Below are positions 27,135 to 39,100 of a stretch of 64,000 bases of DNA, one piece after another (the first letter of the stretch is position 1; each line of letters opens with the position of its first letter). The position numbers were made by a program, and so were the translations under genes. Origin of the DNA: Prionace glauca (taxonomy: Eukaryota > Chordata > Chondrichthyes > Carcharhiniformes > Carcharhinidae); assembly GCA_037974335.1 (NCBI GenBank), contig CM075749.1:17411192-17475191 (forward strand). The letters are read 5' to 3'. The notes under the pieces were generated by a model. That model did no database searches. It saw only the letters and a list, made by a program, of their open reading frames with translations, and was not told the origin of the DNA.

Positions 27135-30100
27135 GTAAGATACTTTCTCTCTCTGCTCAGGAGATGTGTACATTTTTGGGTATGGATGTTAGAGGCAATT
27201 GACCCATTTTTTTTAGAATATTTCAGCATTTTTAAAGAATGTTGTACTGCAGAGAGAGATTGCAAGTGAGGCTGAACTTGAATGATTCGGTTAAGAGCAC
27301 TATTCAAAGGCCCACATCACAGTGGCTGGGTTAAATCTCCTGCTGTATAGTTTATATTTCAGTTGAGTTGATGCTTTACATAAGGATTGCCAATTCTCTC
27401 ACTGATTAGGGTTGGATTATTTAAAGTTGTGTAGATCTTTGGTAAAAGATCTTTGGTGTCATTCATTGCTCAGTATTCACGCTGATATCAACAATTTCAC
27501 AGAATTGGAAGCTGAAGAGTTTAGATTCTTATGGTGACATCAGAAATCTATATATTATTTGTGGAGACGTCTGTCTTGTTTTACAAAGTGAAACAAATTT
27601 AAAATGGAAGAAAATATTAATGTAGAACAGCTGGTCCCAAAGTATTGCATAGTTTAGAATTAAGTCTGAGAAAAATTTTTTTAACATTAGATCCAATCGG
27701 AAGGTTATTGCAACTCGACACTGTTTAAATTGAGATTTTAATATTTCTGTTGAAAATAATGAGTAAGTAACTTCAAAATGAAGATGACAAAGCTTTATAT
27801 TCCATAAGGTATCGCAATCACTGGGGAGGTGTTTTAGCTAAGTCTGGTCAGTGTTTTGAGAGGACAGACAGAGACAAGAGATTCAGCACCGTAAAAAAAA
27901 ATTAATGTAGAATATCAGGTCTCAAATACTCTCTTAGTTTAGAACTCAGGCTTAAAAAGATAAATAGAATCCTTACAGTGCAGAAGGAGGCTGTTCAGCC
28001 CATCAAATCTGCCCTGAAAGCAATCCCACCCAGGCCCTATTCCTGTAATCCCACATATTTACCCCACTAATCTTTCTAACCTACACATCCCAGGATACTA
28101 AGGGGCAATTTAACATGGCTACACATCTTTGGACTGTGGGAAGAAACCAAAGCTCCTGGAGGAAACCCACGCAGACACGGGGAGATCCTGCAAACTCCAC
28201 TCAGACAGCAACCAAGCCGGGAATCGATCCCAGGTTCCTGTTGCTGTGAGGCAGCAGTGCTAACCATTGTGTCATCATGTTCCATGTTTCAATTGAGTTT
28301 TTGATGTTAACAGTTTATATTGAAAATCAGGACCAACTCAACTTAAAATGAAAATGACAAAGCTTTTTATTCCATCAGGTGTGTCGATCTTTGGGGAGGT
28401 GACTCAACCACGTCTGGTCAGTGTCCTGAGTGGACAGTCAGTCACAATAAACTGTACATTTATTTATAATGGAACTTCTAGTGAGTGGATTTATGCATTC
28501 TGGTACCGAAACTCTCTGAGGGGTTCCAAATATTCCTATAGCAGCAGTAAACCGACTTGCATTCCTGACGTTGCTCTGGGTCATTTGAATCACTGCATTT
28601 CATCGCTGAAGCTTGAAAATGTTTCTTCTGATCAGTCTAATTATAATTATGTCTGTGAGGTGAAGATACCGCGTAACCCGCCAATCGAGAGAAGTGGACC
28701 AGGAACACAGATACAGAGTTATGGTAAAGTGTTTGTATATCATGTAATATGTAAGAAGACATTGCAACTTTAAAGATTTACTGTAGAGTCTGCATTAATC
28801 ATACGTTATAGAATCCTACAGTGTAGAAGGAGGCCATTTGGCCCATTGAGTCAGCACAATCCCACCCAGACCCTATCCCCATAACCTTATGCATTTACCC
28901 TAGCTAGTCCCCCTGACACCAGGAGGCAACCCACCTAACCCCCACATTTTTGGACTGTGGGAGGAAACCAGAGCACCCAGAGGAAACCCATGCAGACATG
29001 GGGAAAATGTGCAAACTCCACACAGACAGTGACCCAAGCCAGGAATCGAGTCCAGGTCCCTGCTGCTGTTAGGCAAGTGTGCTAAAACTGTACCACCATG
29101 CCACCCCTATAGATGCAACATGATCACCACTTATACAATCAATAATTATTAACAGACACACACAATGTTGCACCAGGTTATTTAAGCAAATTGTGTTGCT
29201 ACCCAGAAGAGTACAAGTAAATGAGTGCTGGTGTTCAGAATGATGATCACTTGTTTCTATAGAGTCTGAGGAGGTACAAAGGCCATCAATAAGGTGAATC
29301 CCTTCCATTTTCATTATCTATTACATTCATACCACAAGGATGGCACAGTGGCACAGTGGTTTGCACTGCTGCCTCACAGTGCCAGGGACCCGGGTTTGAT
29401 TCTCAGTTTGGTTCACTGTCTGAATGGAATCTGCATGTCCTCCCTGTGTCTGTGTGGGTTTTCTCTGGGTGCTCTGGTTTCCTCCCATAGTCCAATGATG
29501 TGTGGATTTAGGTTGATTGGCCATGCTAAGTTGACCCTTAGTATCAGGGGGATTAGCAGGGTAAATACGAGGGGTTATGGGAATAGGGCCTGGGTGGGAT
29601 TGTAGTTGTTGCAGACTCAATGGGCTGAATGGCCTCCTTCTGCATTGGAGGGATTCTATGATTATCCCTCTGTTTCATATTTGTTTGTTATACAATCATT
29701 CAAACATTACTCTTTTCAAGATTTACTGGATTTGTTAAACATGTTTAGGTGGGATTTTCCGGCCTCACTCACTCATAAGAACATAAGAATATAAGAAATA
29801 GGAGCAGGAGTAGGCCATCTGGCCCTTCGAGCCTGCCCCGCCATTCAATAAGATCATGGCTGATCTGTCGTGACTCAGCTCCACCTTCCCGCCCTCTCCC
29901 CATAACCCTTAATCCCTTCTCTTATCAAAAACCCATCAACCCGTTTCTTAAAAATATTTAGCGAGGCAGCCTCCACCACTTCAACGGGCAGAGAATTCCA
30001 GAGATTCACCACCCTTTGAGTGAAGAAGTTCCTCCTCAACTCTGTTCTAAACCGCCCCCCCTTTATCTTGAGGCTGTGCCCCCTAGTCCTACTGTCTTTT

Positions 30101-33100
30101 TTGAGCGGGAACAGTCTCTCCACCTCTATCCTATCCATCCCATTCATCATCTTATACGTCTCAATGAGATCTCCCCTCATTCTTCTAAACTCTAACGAGT
30201 ACAAGCCTAGTTTATTCAGCCTCTCCTCATAGCTCAATCCCCTCAACTCCGGTATCAGCCGAGTAAACCTCCTCTGCACTCCCTCCAGGGCCAAAACATC
30301 CTTGCGCAGGTGCGGCGCCCAAAACTGCACACAGTACTCCAGCTGCGGCCTCACCAATGCCCTATACAGCTGCAGCAAGACCTCCCTACTTTTATATTCA
30401 ATCCCCTTCGCTATGAAGGCCAGCATCCCATTCGCCTTCCTGACCACCTGCTGCACCTGCAAGCTGGGTTTTTGCGACTCATGCACAAGGACCCCGAGGT
30501 CCCTCTGCACCGTCGCCTGCTGCAGTTTTTCGCCCCGTAAGTAATAGTCCTTCCTACCATTCCTCCTACCAAAGTGGACCACCTCACACTTGCCAACATT
30601 AAATTCCATTTGCCATTTCCTGGCCCATTCGCCCAGCCTATCTAGATCCTTCTGCAGACTCTCCACACCCTCCGCACAATTTGCCTTTCCCCCAATCTTG
30701 GTGTCATCAGCAAATTTCGACACCCTGCACTCGGTTCCCTCCTCCAGATCATCTATATAAATGGTAAATAGCTGAGGCCCCAGCACCGACCCCTGGGGCA
30801 CCCCACTAGTCACCAACCGCCAATCCGAATAGCATCCATTGACCCCCACTCTCTGCCTCCTATTTGACAACCAATCCTCTATCCACGCTAACACCCTACC
30901 CCCAACTCCATGTCCCCTGACCTTCTGCAATAACCTCTTGTGAGGTACCTTGTCAAACGCCTTCTGAAAATCCAGAAAGATCACATCCACCGGCTCTCCT
31001 CCATCCACTGCCCTAGACACATCCTCATAGAACTCCAGTAAATTTGTCAGACACGACTTCCCTTTAATGAAACCGTGTTGCGTCCGCCCTATCAAGCAAT
31101 TCCCCTCAAGATGCCTCAAACTGGAAAATCCTGCCTGAGATCAATGAACTTTTCCTTCTTCTGCTTTTCGCATGCTGTGATTATCATTGCGGGTGGTTTG
31201 GTAAAATTCACCAAGTTAATAATGTTCTTGGTTAGCTTTTCAAGACTTTGTTCTTGAGTTCAAGTTAATAGTCGAAATCCCTAAAGCTATTCATTATTAC
31301 ATGTGTTGAGGCAAAAGATTGAAACCTTTCCAGTGTGTAGTTTACAGTAACTGACACTCTATTCAGATATGGAGATGCTGGCATTGGACTGGGGTAAACA
31401 CAGTAAGAAATCTCACAACACCAGGTTAGCGTCCAACCAGTTTATTTGATAGTAAACCCACAAGCTTTCGGAAACTGTGTCAACTGTGTGGAAGGTTCTG
31501 ATCAAAGAAGGGCATATAAAGTCACACACAGTTAACACTGATTGGAATGCAAGTCTTTACAACTAACATGAACAGAACAAAGAACAAAACAGCACGGGAA
31601 ACAGGCCCTTCGGCCCAACGAGCCCGCGCCGCCGTCCCATGGTCAGTGACCTATTCATGACTCTAGTCCATGCCTAATGTGTGAGGATCAGGGAGGTCCA
31701 ATATAGGGACAATTTGTTACCCAATCAATCAGCCTAAAAGCACATTTTTGGGATGTGGGAGGAAACCGGAGCACCCGGAGGAAACCCACGCAACCACGGG
31801 GAGAACGCGCAAACTCCCACGGACACAGGCCCAACTCCATGTGTCCGCACAGTAACAGAGATAGCCTCTGTGCTGCCATGATGCCCTCGAGATGCCTGTG
31901 GATAAAAATTTCATTATTAAAGACTCTATACCCCTGAGACTAAACTGACCCCAAGCTTACAATGCTTAATAAGGCCTGCTATATCCCCCTATATGTAAAC
32001 TGCTCATGTGGCTGTCCAAGTGACTCTTGAACAACCCTAGCGTGCCTGCTTCCACCACCTCACTCGGCAGTGCATTCCACATCCCCACTACCCTTTGTGT
32101 GAAAAACTGCCCTCTAACATTAGTCTTATATCTAGCCCCCCTCACCCTAAGCCCGTGACCCCTCGTTCTATCCATTTCTAATAGCGGAAGAAGCTTATCA
32201 CCATCTACTCTAACTGTCCCCTTCATAATCTTATAAACCTCTAACAAATCCCCCCTCAGCCGACGTCTCTCAAGGGAAAACAGCCCAAGTGCGTTCAATC
32301 TTTCCTCGTAAGACAGCCCTTCCATACCAGGCAACATCCTGGTAAATCTCCTCTGCACTCTCTCCAGGATCTCTACATCCTTCCGGTAGTACAGCGACCA
32401 GAACTGGACGCAGTACTCCAGGTGAGGCCTAACCAACGTTCTATACAACTGCAACATCAGACTCCTACTCTTATATTCTATACCCCTTCCTATGAAGGCT
32501 AACATGCCATACGCTTTCCTCATCACATTCTGCACCTGCACCGACACCTTCAGGGACTTGTGTACCTGCACCCCCAGGTCTCTCTGCGTATCTATACTCC
32601 GGATAGTTCTACCTTTTATCATATAACTCCCTTCCACATTATTCCGGCCAAAGTGCATCACCTCGCATTTCTCCGGATTAAATTCCATTTGCCATCTATC
32701 TGCCCAATCTACCAGCCTATCTATGTCCTGTTGCATTGCCAGGCACTGCTCCTCAGTACCCGCCAATCCAACCAACTTAGTGTCATCAGCAAATTTGCTG
32801 ATCACACCACCTACCCCCTCTTCCAAGTCATTAATATATACTACAAATAGTAGAGGTCCTAGTACCGAGCCCTGCGGCACCCCACTGGTGACAGACCTCC
32901 AATTGGAAAAGGAGCCCTCCACTACTACCCGCTGTCTTCTCCTCCCAAGCCAGTTCTTCACCCATCTACATACCTGGCCTTGTATCCCATGAGCCTTCAC
33001 CTTTTCTATCAGCCTACCGTGAGGGACCTTGTCAAACGCCTTACTGAAATCCATATAGACAACATCAACGGCTTGTCCTTCGTCAACCGTTTTTGTCACC

Positions 33101-36100
33101 TCTTCAAAAAATTCCAATAGATTCGTAAGGCACGACCTTCCTGTAACGAAGCCATGCTGCGTATCCCTGATCAGATTGCAGCGCTCCAGATGCTCATACA
33201 TCCTATCCTTGAGGATCCTCTCCATTATCTTGCCTATAACTGAAGTCAAGCTCACTGGCCTATAGTTCCCTGGGTTATCCCTCTGACCCTTCTTAAACAA
33301 CGGTACTACATTTGCAATCCGCCAATCCTCTGGGACCTCACCTGTGTCCAAAGAAGAGACAAAGATTTGCGTCAGAGGGATGCTAACATGCTATTCAAGT
33401 CTTAAAGACGCAGACAATGCGAGTGGAGATAGCATTAGGTATAGGTGTTGTGAGACTTTTTACTTTATTCAGAAACATATCTGAGAGACAAATAGTCCTG
33501 CTCCTACAGAATGTCTGTCTGACACCAAGGCTGTGTAATATATTTATATCTTTTGGTTATAGAAAAACAGGAGGTCTTATACATCGAGATAATAGAATCC
33601 CAACAGAGCAGAAGGAGGCAATTCGGCCCTTTGAGTCTGCACTGACTCTCTCTGACAGAGTACATCACCCACACACTTTCTCCCATTCTATCCTTGTAAC
33701 CCTCCACATTTGCCATGGCCAATCCACCTACCATGTACATCTTTGGACTGTGGGAGGAAACCAGAGCACCCAATGGAAGCCCACACAGATACAGACAGAA
33801 TGTACACGGACAGTCACCCAAGGCTGGAATTGAGCCTGGGTCCCTGCAGTAGTGTTAACCACTGTGCCTCTGTGCAGCAATAAATTGGTCACAGAGCTGA
33901 TACAGATGGTCTCTTTTCTGCATTGTGTGATATCCCCGTCTCACAGCAGGGATAGCTCCCTGTCAGCTTTACTATCGCTTCATTGTTTTGGCTACCTTTC
34001 CCATCATGCTGCAAAGGCTCCCACAGCTGACTCTGAAACTATGAATATTCAAACTACATATTGAAGTTGTAAATACACAACTATGTGAGTTTCAATATCA
34101 AATTATTTCACTTCAATATGTGCCCAGTACTATAAAATCAATAATCCAATAAAAGTTTGAAAATGTTAGAAATACACAGCAGGTCAGTCAGCATCACTAA
34201 AGGGAAAAGTTACCATAGAATCTCTAGAGTGCAGAATGAGGCCATTCGGCCCATTGAGTCCACACTGACCCTCTGACAAAGCATCTTACATTCCCCCCAA
34301 CCCCCTTAATGCTTTGGTTCACAGCTTTAATCAAAGCTATTACATAAAATCAATTATGATAAAATTGCATAAGTGTGTGATATATTGCTATTTGTAAGAA
34401 AGTATCAAACAGGAGATTTCAGAAAGCAAATAGAGATTTGCCATGGAAAGATTACAGCCTGAGACTAAAAAGGTCATGTCAGGAATCACAACCTGCCCAC
34501 AATGTCCAATAGCATTTTCAAATGCTGATACTGTTACAGCAGGAGTGATACACAAAGGAATAATTAATGCAATAACATGCTTTATTGTGTCACATACACA
34601 GATATAAAACTCAGTTCTCAGAGAAAATTATTAACTTTAACCGCACCGGCAATAAGTTAGTGCAGTTTTTCCAAAATGGTTTTGTTGATGCCATTTGTAA
34701 TTATTCAGACAACTCCATCATGGTTTAGGGTAAATTTTCCATAGCTATTTGGATGATGCAACATTTTCTGCTGATCATTAACTCTAAGAATTTACAATTT
34801 TTAAAATTGGTTACATTGTCTACATTTGTAGCATCAAAATCCTGCATGCATTGCGATGGTTTTTGTATAATACGTATTGGAATCCACACTAGATACTGTA
34901 TACTCTTATGTTGGCTGCGGTCCCAGTTTGTCAATTGCTTCAATTCAAAATATTCTTCCCTTTCTTCAAGTGCATCCGTGCCCTCACTCCTTTCTTTCTC
35001 TGTAACCTCCTCAAGCCCAACAATAATCTGAATCTGTGTTCTTTCAATTCTAACCACTTGTGTGTGCTGAGTTGGCTTTGTCTTACCATTGACAGCTGTG
35101 TTTTCAGTTATCCAGTATCTAAGTTCTGGATTTGTTGTAGTTTTAAATTTGTCCATCTTATCTGCAAATGCAGTTAGCTTTTCTGGATTTTGTCCTCAAG
35201 TTCCAACGAATGTTCGAAATGCCTAATGCAGTTCACCATTGTTACTTGTATGAGCAGCAATATAAAATCGATAATCCAGTAAGAGCTTGAAAATGTTGTA
35301 AATAAACAGCAGATAAGTTAGCATCTCCAAAGCAAAGAGTTCAGTTAATGTTTTGGCTCAAAGTTTTAATCAAAGCCAATACAATTAATTGACAAACCAC
35401 AATGAACTTGGACAAATATGTGATAGGTTCCTTAAAAACCATTCTTAAACATGTTTCTATTGTGAAGCTTTTGATCAATGTCCTATTATTTCCGTTTATA
35501 AATCAATGTTAAAATTGTTCAGTGATGCTCTGTGAAATACATGGGTGATTTTGCTATATAAATGCTGTTGTACCTATTGCGTTCAATGAATGAAAAATTA
35601 TTGGCACTGGGCTCATAATATTTCAACCAACAATTGTGGCATGTGAGAGACTGAGGGGGGAAAAGAACCATAAACCTACTGTAATGACCTCAATGAGGTG
35701 CATGAAGTTGGCCTCTTGGAGTATGAGAAAAAAAGGCGGCACGGTGGCACAGTGGTTAGCACTGATGCCCCACAGCATCAGGGATCCAGCTTTAATTCCC
35801 AGCCTGGGTCACAGTCTGAGCGGAGTTTGCACATTCTCCCCAAGTCTGTGTGGGATTCCTCCGGGTGCTTCTGTTTCCTCCCACATCCAAAAGATGCATG
35901 GGTTAGGTGAATTGGCCATCTAAATTCTCCCTTAGTATGCCTGAACAGGTAGCAGAATGTGGTGACTCAGGGATTTTCACAGTAACTTTGCTGCAGTATG
36001 AATGTAAGCCTACTTATGACACGAATAAATTAACGTTGTCTTTGAACCCAATATTCCCTGATTGAGATATTGTTTGCCTGCTCAATCAGGGAGTGTCCCC

Positions 36101-39100
36101 TATATCTATTGAGGAACATCAGGCCTACTGACACTCCAGAATCTGACTTTGTACCTGAAGCACCCTAAATGTTGGAATTGAGGTTTTGGAATCACATATA
36201 AGCCAGGTTCGGTTAAGACAGCAGATTTCTAACCCTCAAGGACATTAGTGAACTACATGGATTTTTACAACAGTTGTTTCGCGGTCATCATAAGATTTTT
36301 TAATTCCAGATTCTTTTTAAATTCAAATTTCACCATTTGGGATTCAAACTCAGGTCTCCAGAGAATTACCCTGGGTCTCTGGATTACTAATCTAGCAACA
36401 ATACCACTACACCACCACCTCACCTGGATGACTGAGAGGTCATCGGGACTCGAAACATCGGGCTTTATTCTTTCTCCACAGACCATATTGAAGTTTTCCA
36501 ATAAGCTTCCTGTTGTATTAGGCTCTATCTTTCACCAAAGGCTTTTGGGAATTCCTGTGCGTGTCCATTGTTGATGTCAACACAGCAAAACATATAGAAT
36601 GTCATCTATGGGAAATGTGCACAAAATAATTATTCTCAGTCTAAGCATAAAGTAATAATGCAAAAGGTGACAGAGCTATTGAAAGTACCTTATAATAACT
36701 TAGGGTTAATCACAGAGAAGAATCCCAATATACATTAATCAAAATACGCTCATATAAGGCAAGTATGTTTCTGCTACCATTGAATTGTCTTAGTGTGTCA
36801 TTACTGTTACCCAGGAGGGAAGGTAAAGCTTAGGACTATGGTGTGTCAGTTACTGTGATCAGATAATTACTACTCAAAAATTACAATATATAAACCTAAT
36901 TGAACAGTGATGTAGAATGACATATGTGTAATTCTTGAATGTATCTTATTCCTTGATTTGCTTAATGTAAAGGGAAGGTTACTTTACTTGTAATCTGACT
37001 ACCTTTTCTTTCTCTTTCTTCTCAGGACCCCCTAAAATTTCCACTGGGGATGGTGCTTTGGTTGTTGGAAACAAGTTCAACTTGACCTGCTCTACCAAGG
37101 GGTTGTACTTTGAGAACATTACCTTTACCTGGGCATGTCATGGAGCAAACACCATAAAAAACATCACTACACTGGCCTCAATGACAATAGCAAATGGTAC
37201 ACCTGTTGCCTCCAGCCAGTTTGAAATCACCCCAAAAATGACCGACCATGGAACTGTCTGCACATGTCACATAAAGCATGCGACGTTCAACCAGCCAGTG
37301 AGAACTGAGATCAAACTGCACGTTATGTGTGAGTATGGATTTTTTTTACATTTTGATTACTCTGTAATGCTATTTTTTTGTTTTAAGTCTGGACCCCCTC
37401 TTATTATCTCTTCCATATTCTCTGTTTGCAGCCAGAATTTAGATATCCGTGCCATGCCTAAGTATCCTCAATTTCATAGGAACATAGGACAGAGAAACAT
37501 AGGATTTAGATCCAGGTGTAGGCTATTTGACCTTTGAACTCACTCTATCATTCCAATATAATCAGGGCTGATCTGACTGTGGTCTCAACTCCACTTTTCT
37601 GTCTACTCCATGTAAATTTTGGCTGTCTTGTTTGTCAAATATCTATTCAACTAAGACTTGAATAAGTTTAAACACTCAGCCTTCACTACATGCCGGTGAA
37701 GTGAATTCCACAGATAAACAACCCTCTGAGGAAAAAAAAACTCAACTTTGTCTAAAAAGATTCTTAAACCATGTCTCCAAATTCAGTCCCCCCACAAGAA
37801 GAAACATTCTCTGTCTATCTACTCAAAAAGGTGCCCTCAAAATCTTAAATGCTTTAATATGATCAACTCCAATGGGTATAACTCCAAACAGAGCAGTATT
37901 TCTACATAGGATAACCCTTCTTCCAGGAATGGGATTCCTCCATGTCCATTTTGTCTGCTGTTCCAGAACTGATCCTATTATTTTTATCACCCTTTTCCTT
38001 TCTCTTTTCTCCCTCTGTTGGGCCCTTTTTCTCACCCTTCCTGTTATTCTGTCATACCTCCTTTCATTTCTCTCTTCTTGGGTATAGCCTAACGCTAACC
38101 TTTCACTGTTCCTCTATTTTCATACTCTCCTGGTGTTCTCTCAGTTTTCATTCCTCCTTAGACAAATCCATAACTGCCCTTCTTGTCTTTCAATAATCAC
38201 TGCCTCTGTATGAACAGCAATCCCAACTGCTGCACGCTGTTCTCTTTTCCACCCCAGTGCACCTCATGAGCGCTAATGCTGACAATCTGCCTCCTGTCCT
38301 GTTTACTTTCCCTCCCCTGACTTTGTGAACTTTTCCAGCAGAATAATAATCACCGTCTCTCAACACAGTTTATTTTTTGAGTTCACCGTTAAGAATCATT
38401 TTGGGGTGTTTTCCTATCAGAAATGTGTTATTTAGGAGCAGGTTCTTGTTAAGTAATTCTATCTATGTATGCATTCATTGTATTCATATGTATTTTATGA
38501 TTAAATGTACATTATCTTTACTGTTAGATGAACCGCAAGATCCCACTATAATGTATAGATTGGCCAGCAATGACACTTATCGTCATCAGACCAAGAGCTC
38601 GATCACTGTCCCAATGGACTCATTCCTGGAACTGAAATGTTGTGTGGATAGTAACCCAATTTCCACTGTGATCTGGATGAAGGACAGTGAAAACTACACT
38701 GAGATCTTACAACTTGAATCTGAGTTGAATAGTTCAAATGTAAAGATAAGAAATTTCCAACCTATAGAAGGAGGAGTGTACTGGTGTGTCGCGAACAATA
38801 GCTATGGCTGGAGAAACGCAAGTGTTCATATAGGTGTGAAAGGTAAACATGCTTGTTAAAACACGTGTGTGAAGAATACAGTGTTTGTTACCAGGGAATA
38901 ATACTTCCAGAAAATTGGGAGCACAGATGAACTATCAAGTATCTTCTCTCCTGGGCTCATTTGTATTATTTATTCTACTTTAAACTGGACTCGTACAGAA
39001 AATAATACATCCCATCCTCAAAACATGGAAATGTTTAACCACTTATGGGTTAACACACATTTGTCCATGATCGATATTATTTTTTTATAAGACCATAAGA

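Noticed and set aside
29294-29605. Open frames in SINE-A copies as small proteins
   Set aside because: The same translated motifs (VAQWLALLPHSARD, LRGFPLGALVSSH) recur at every SINE-A and come from the repeat.
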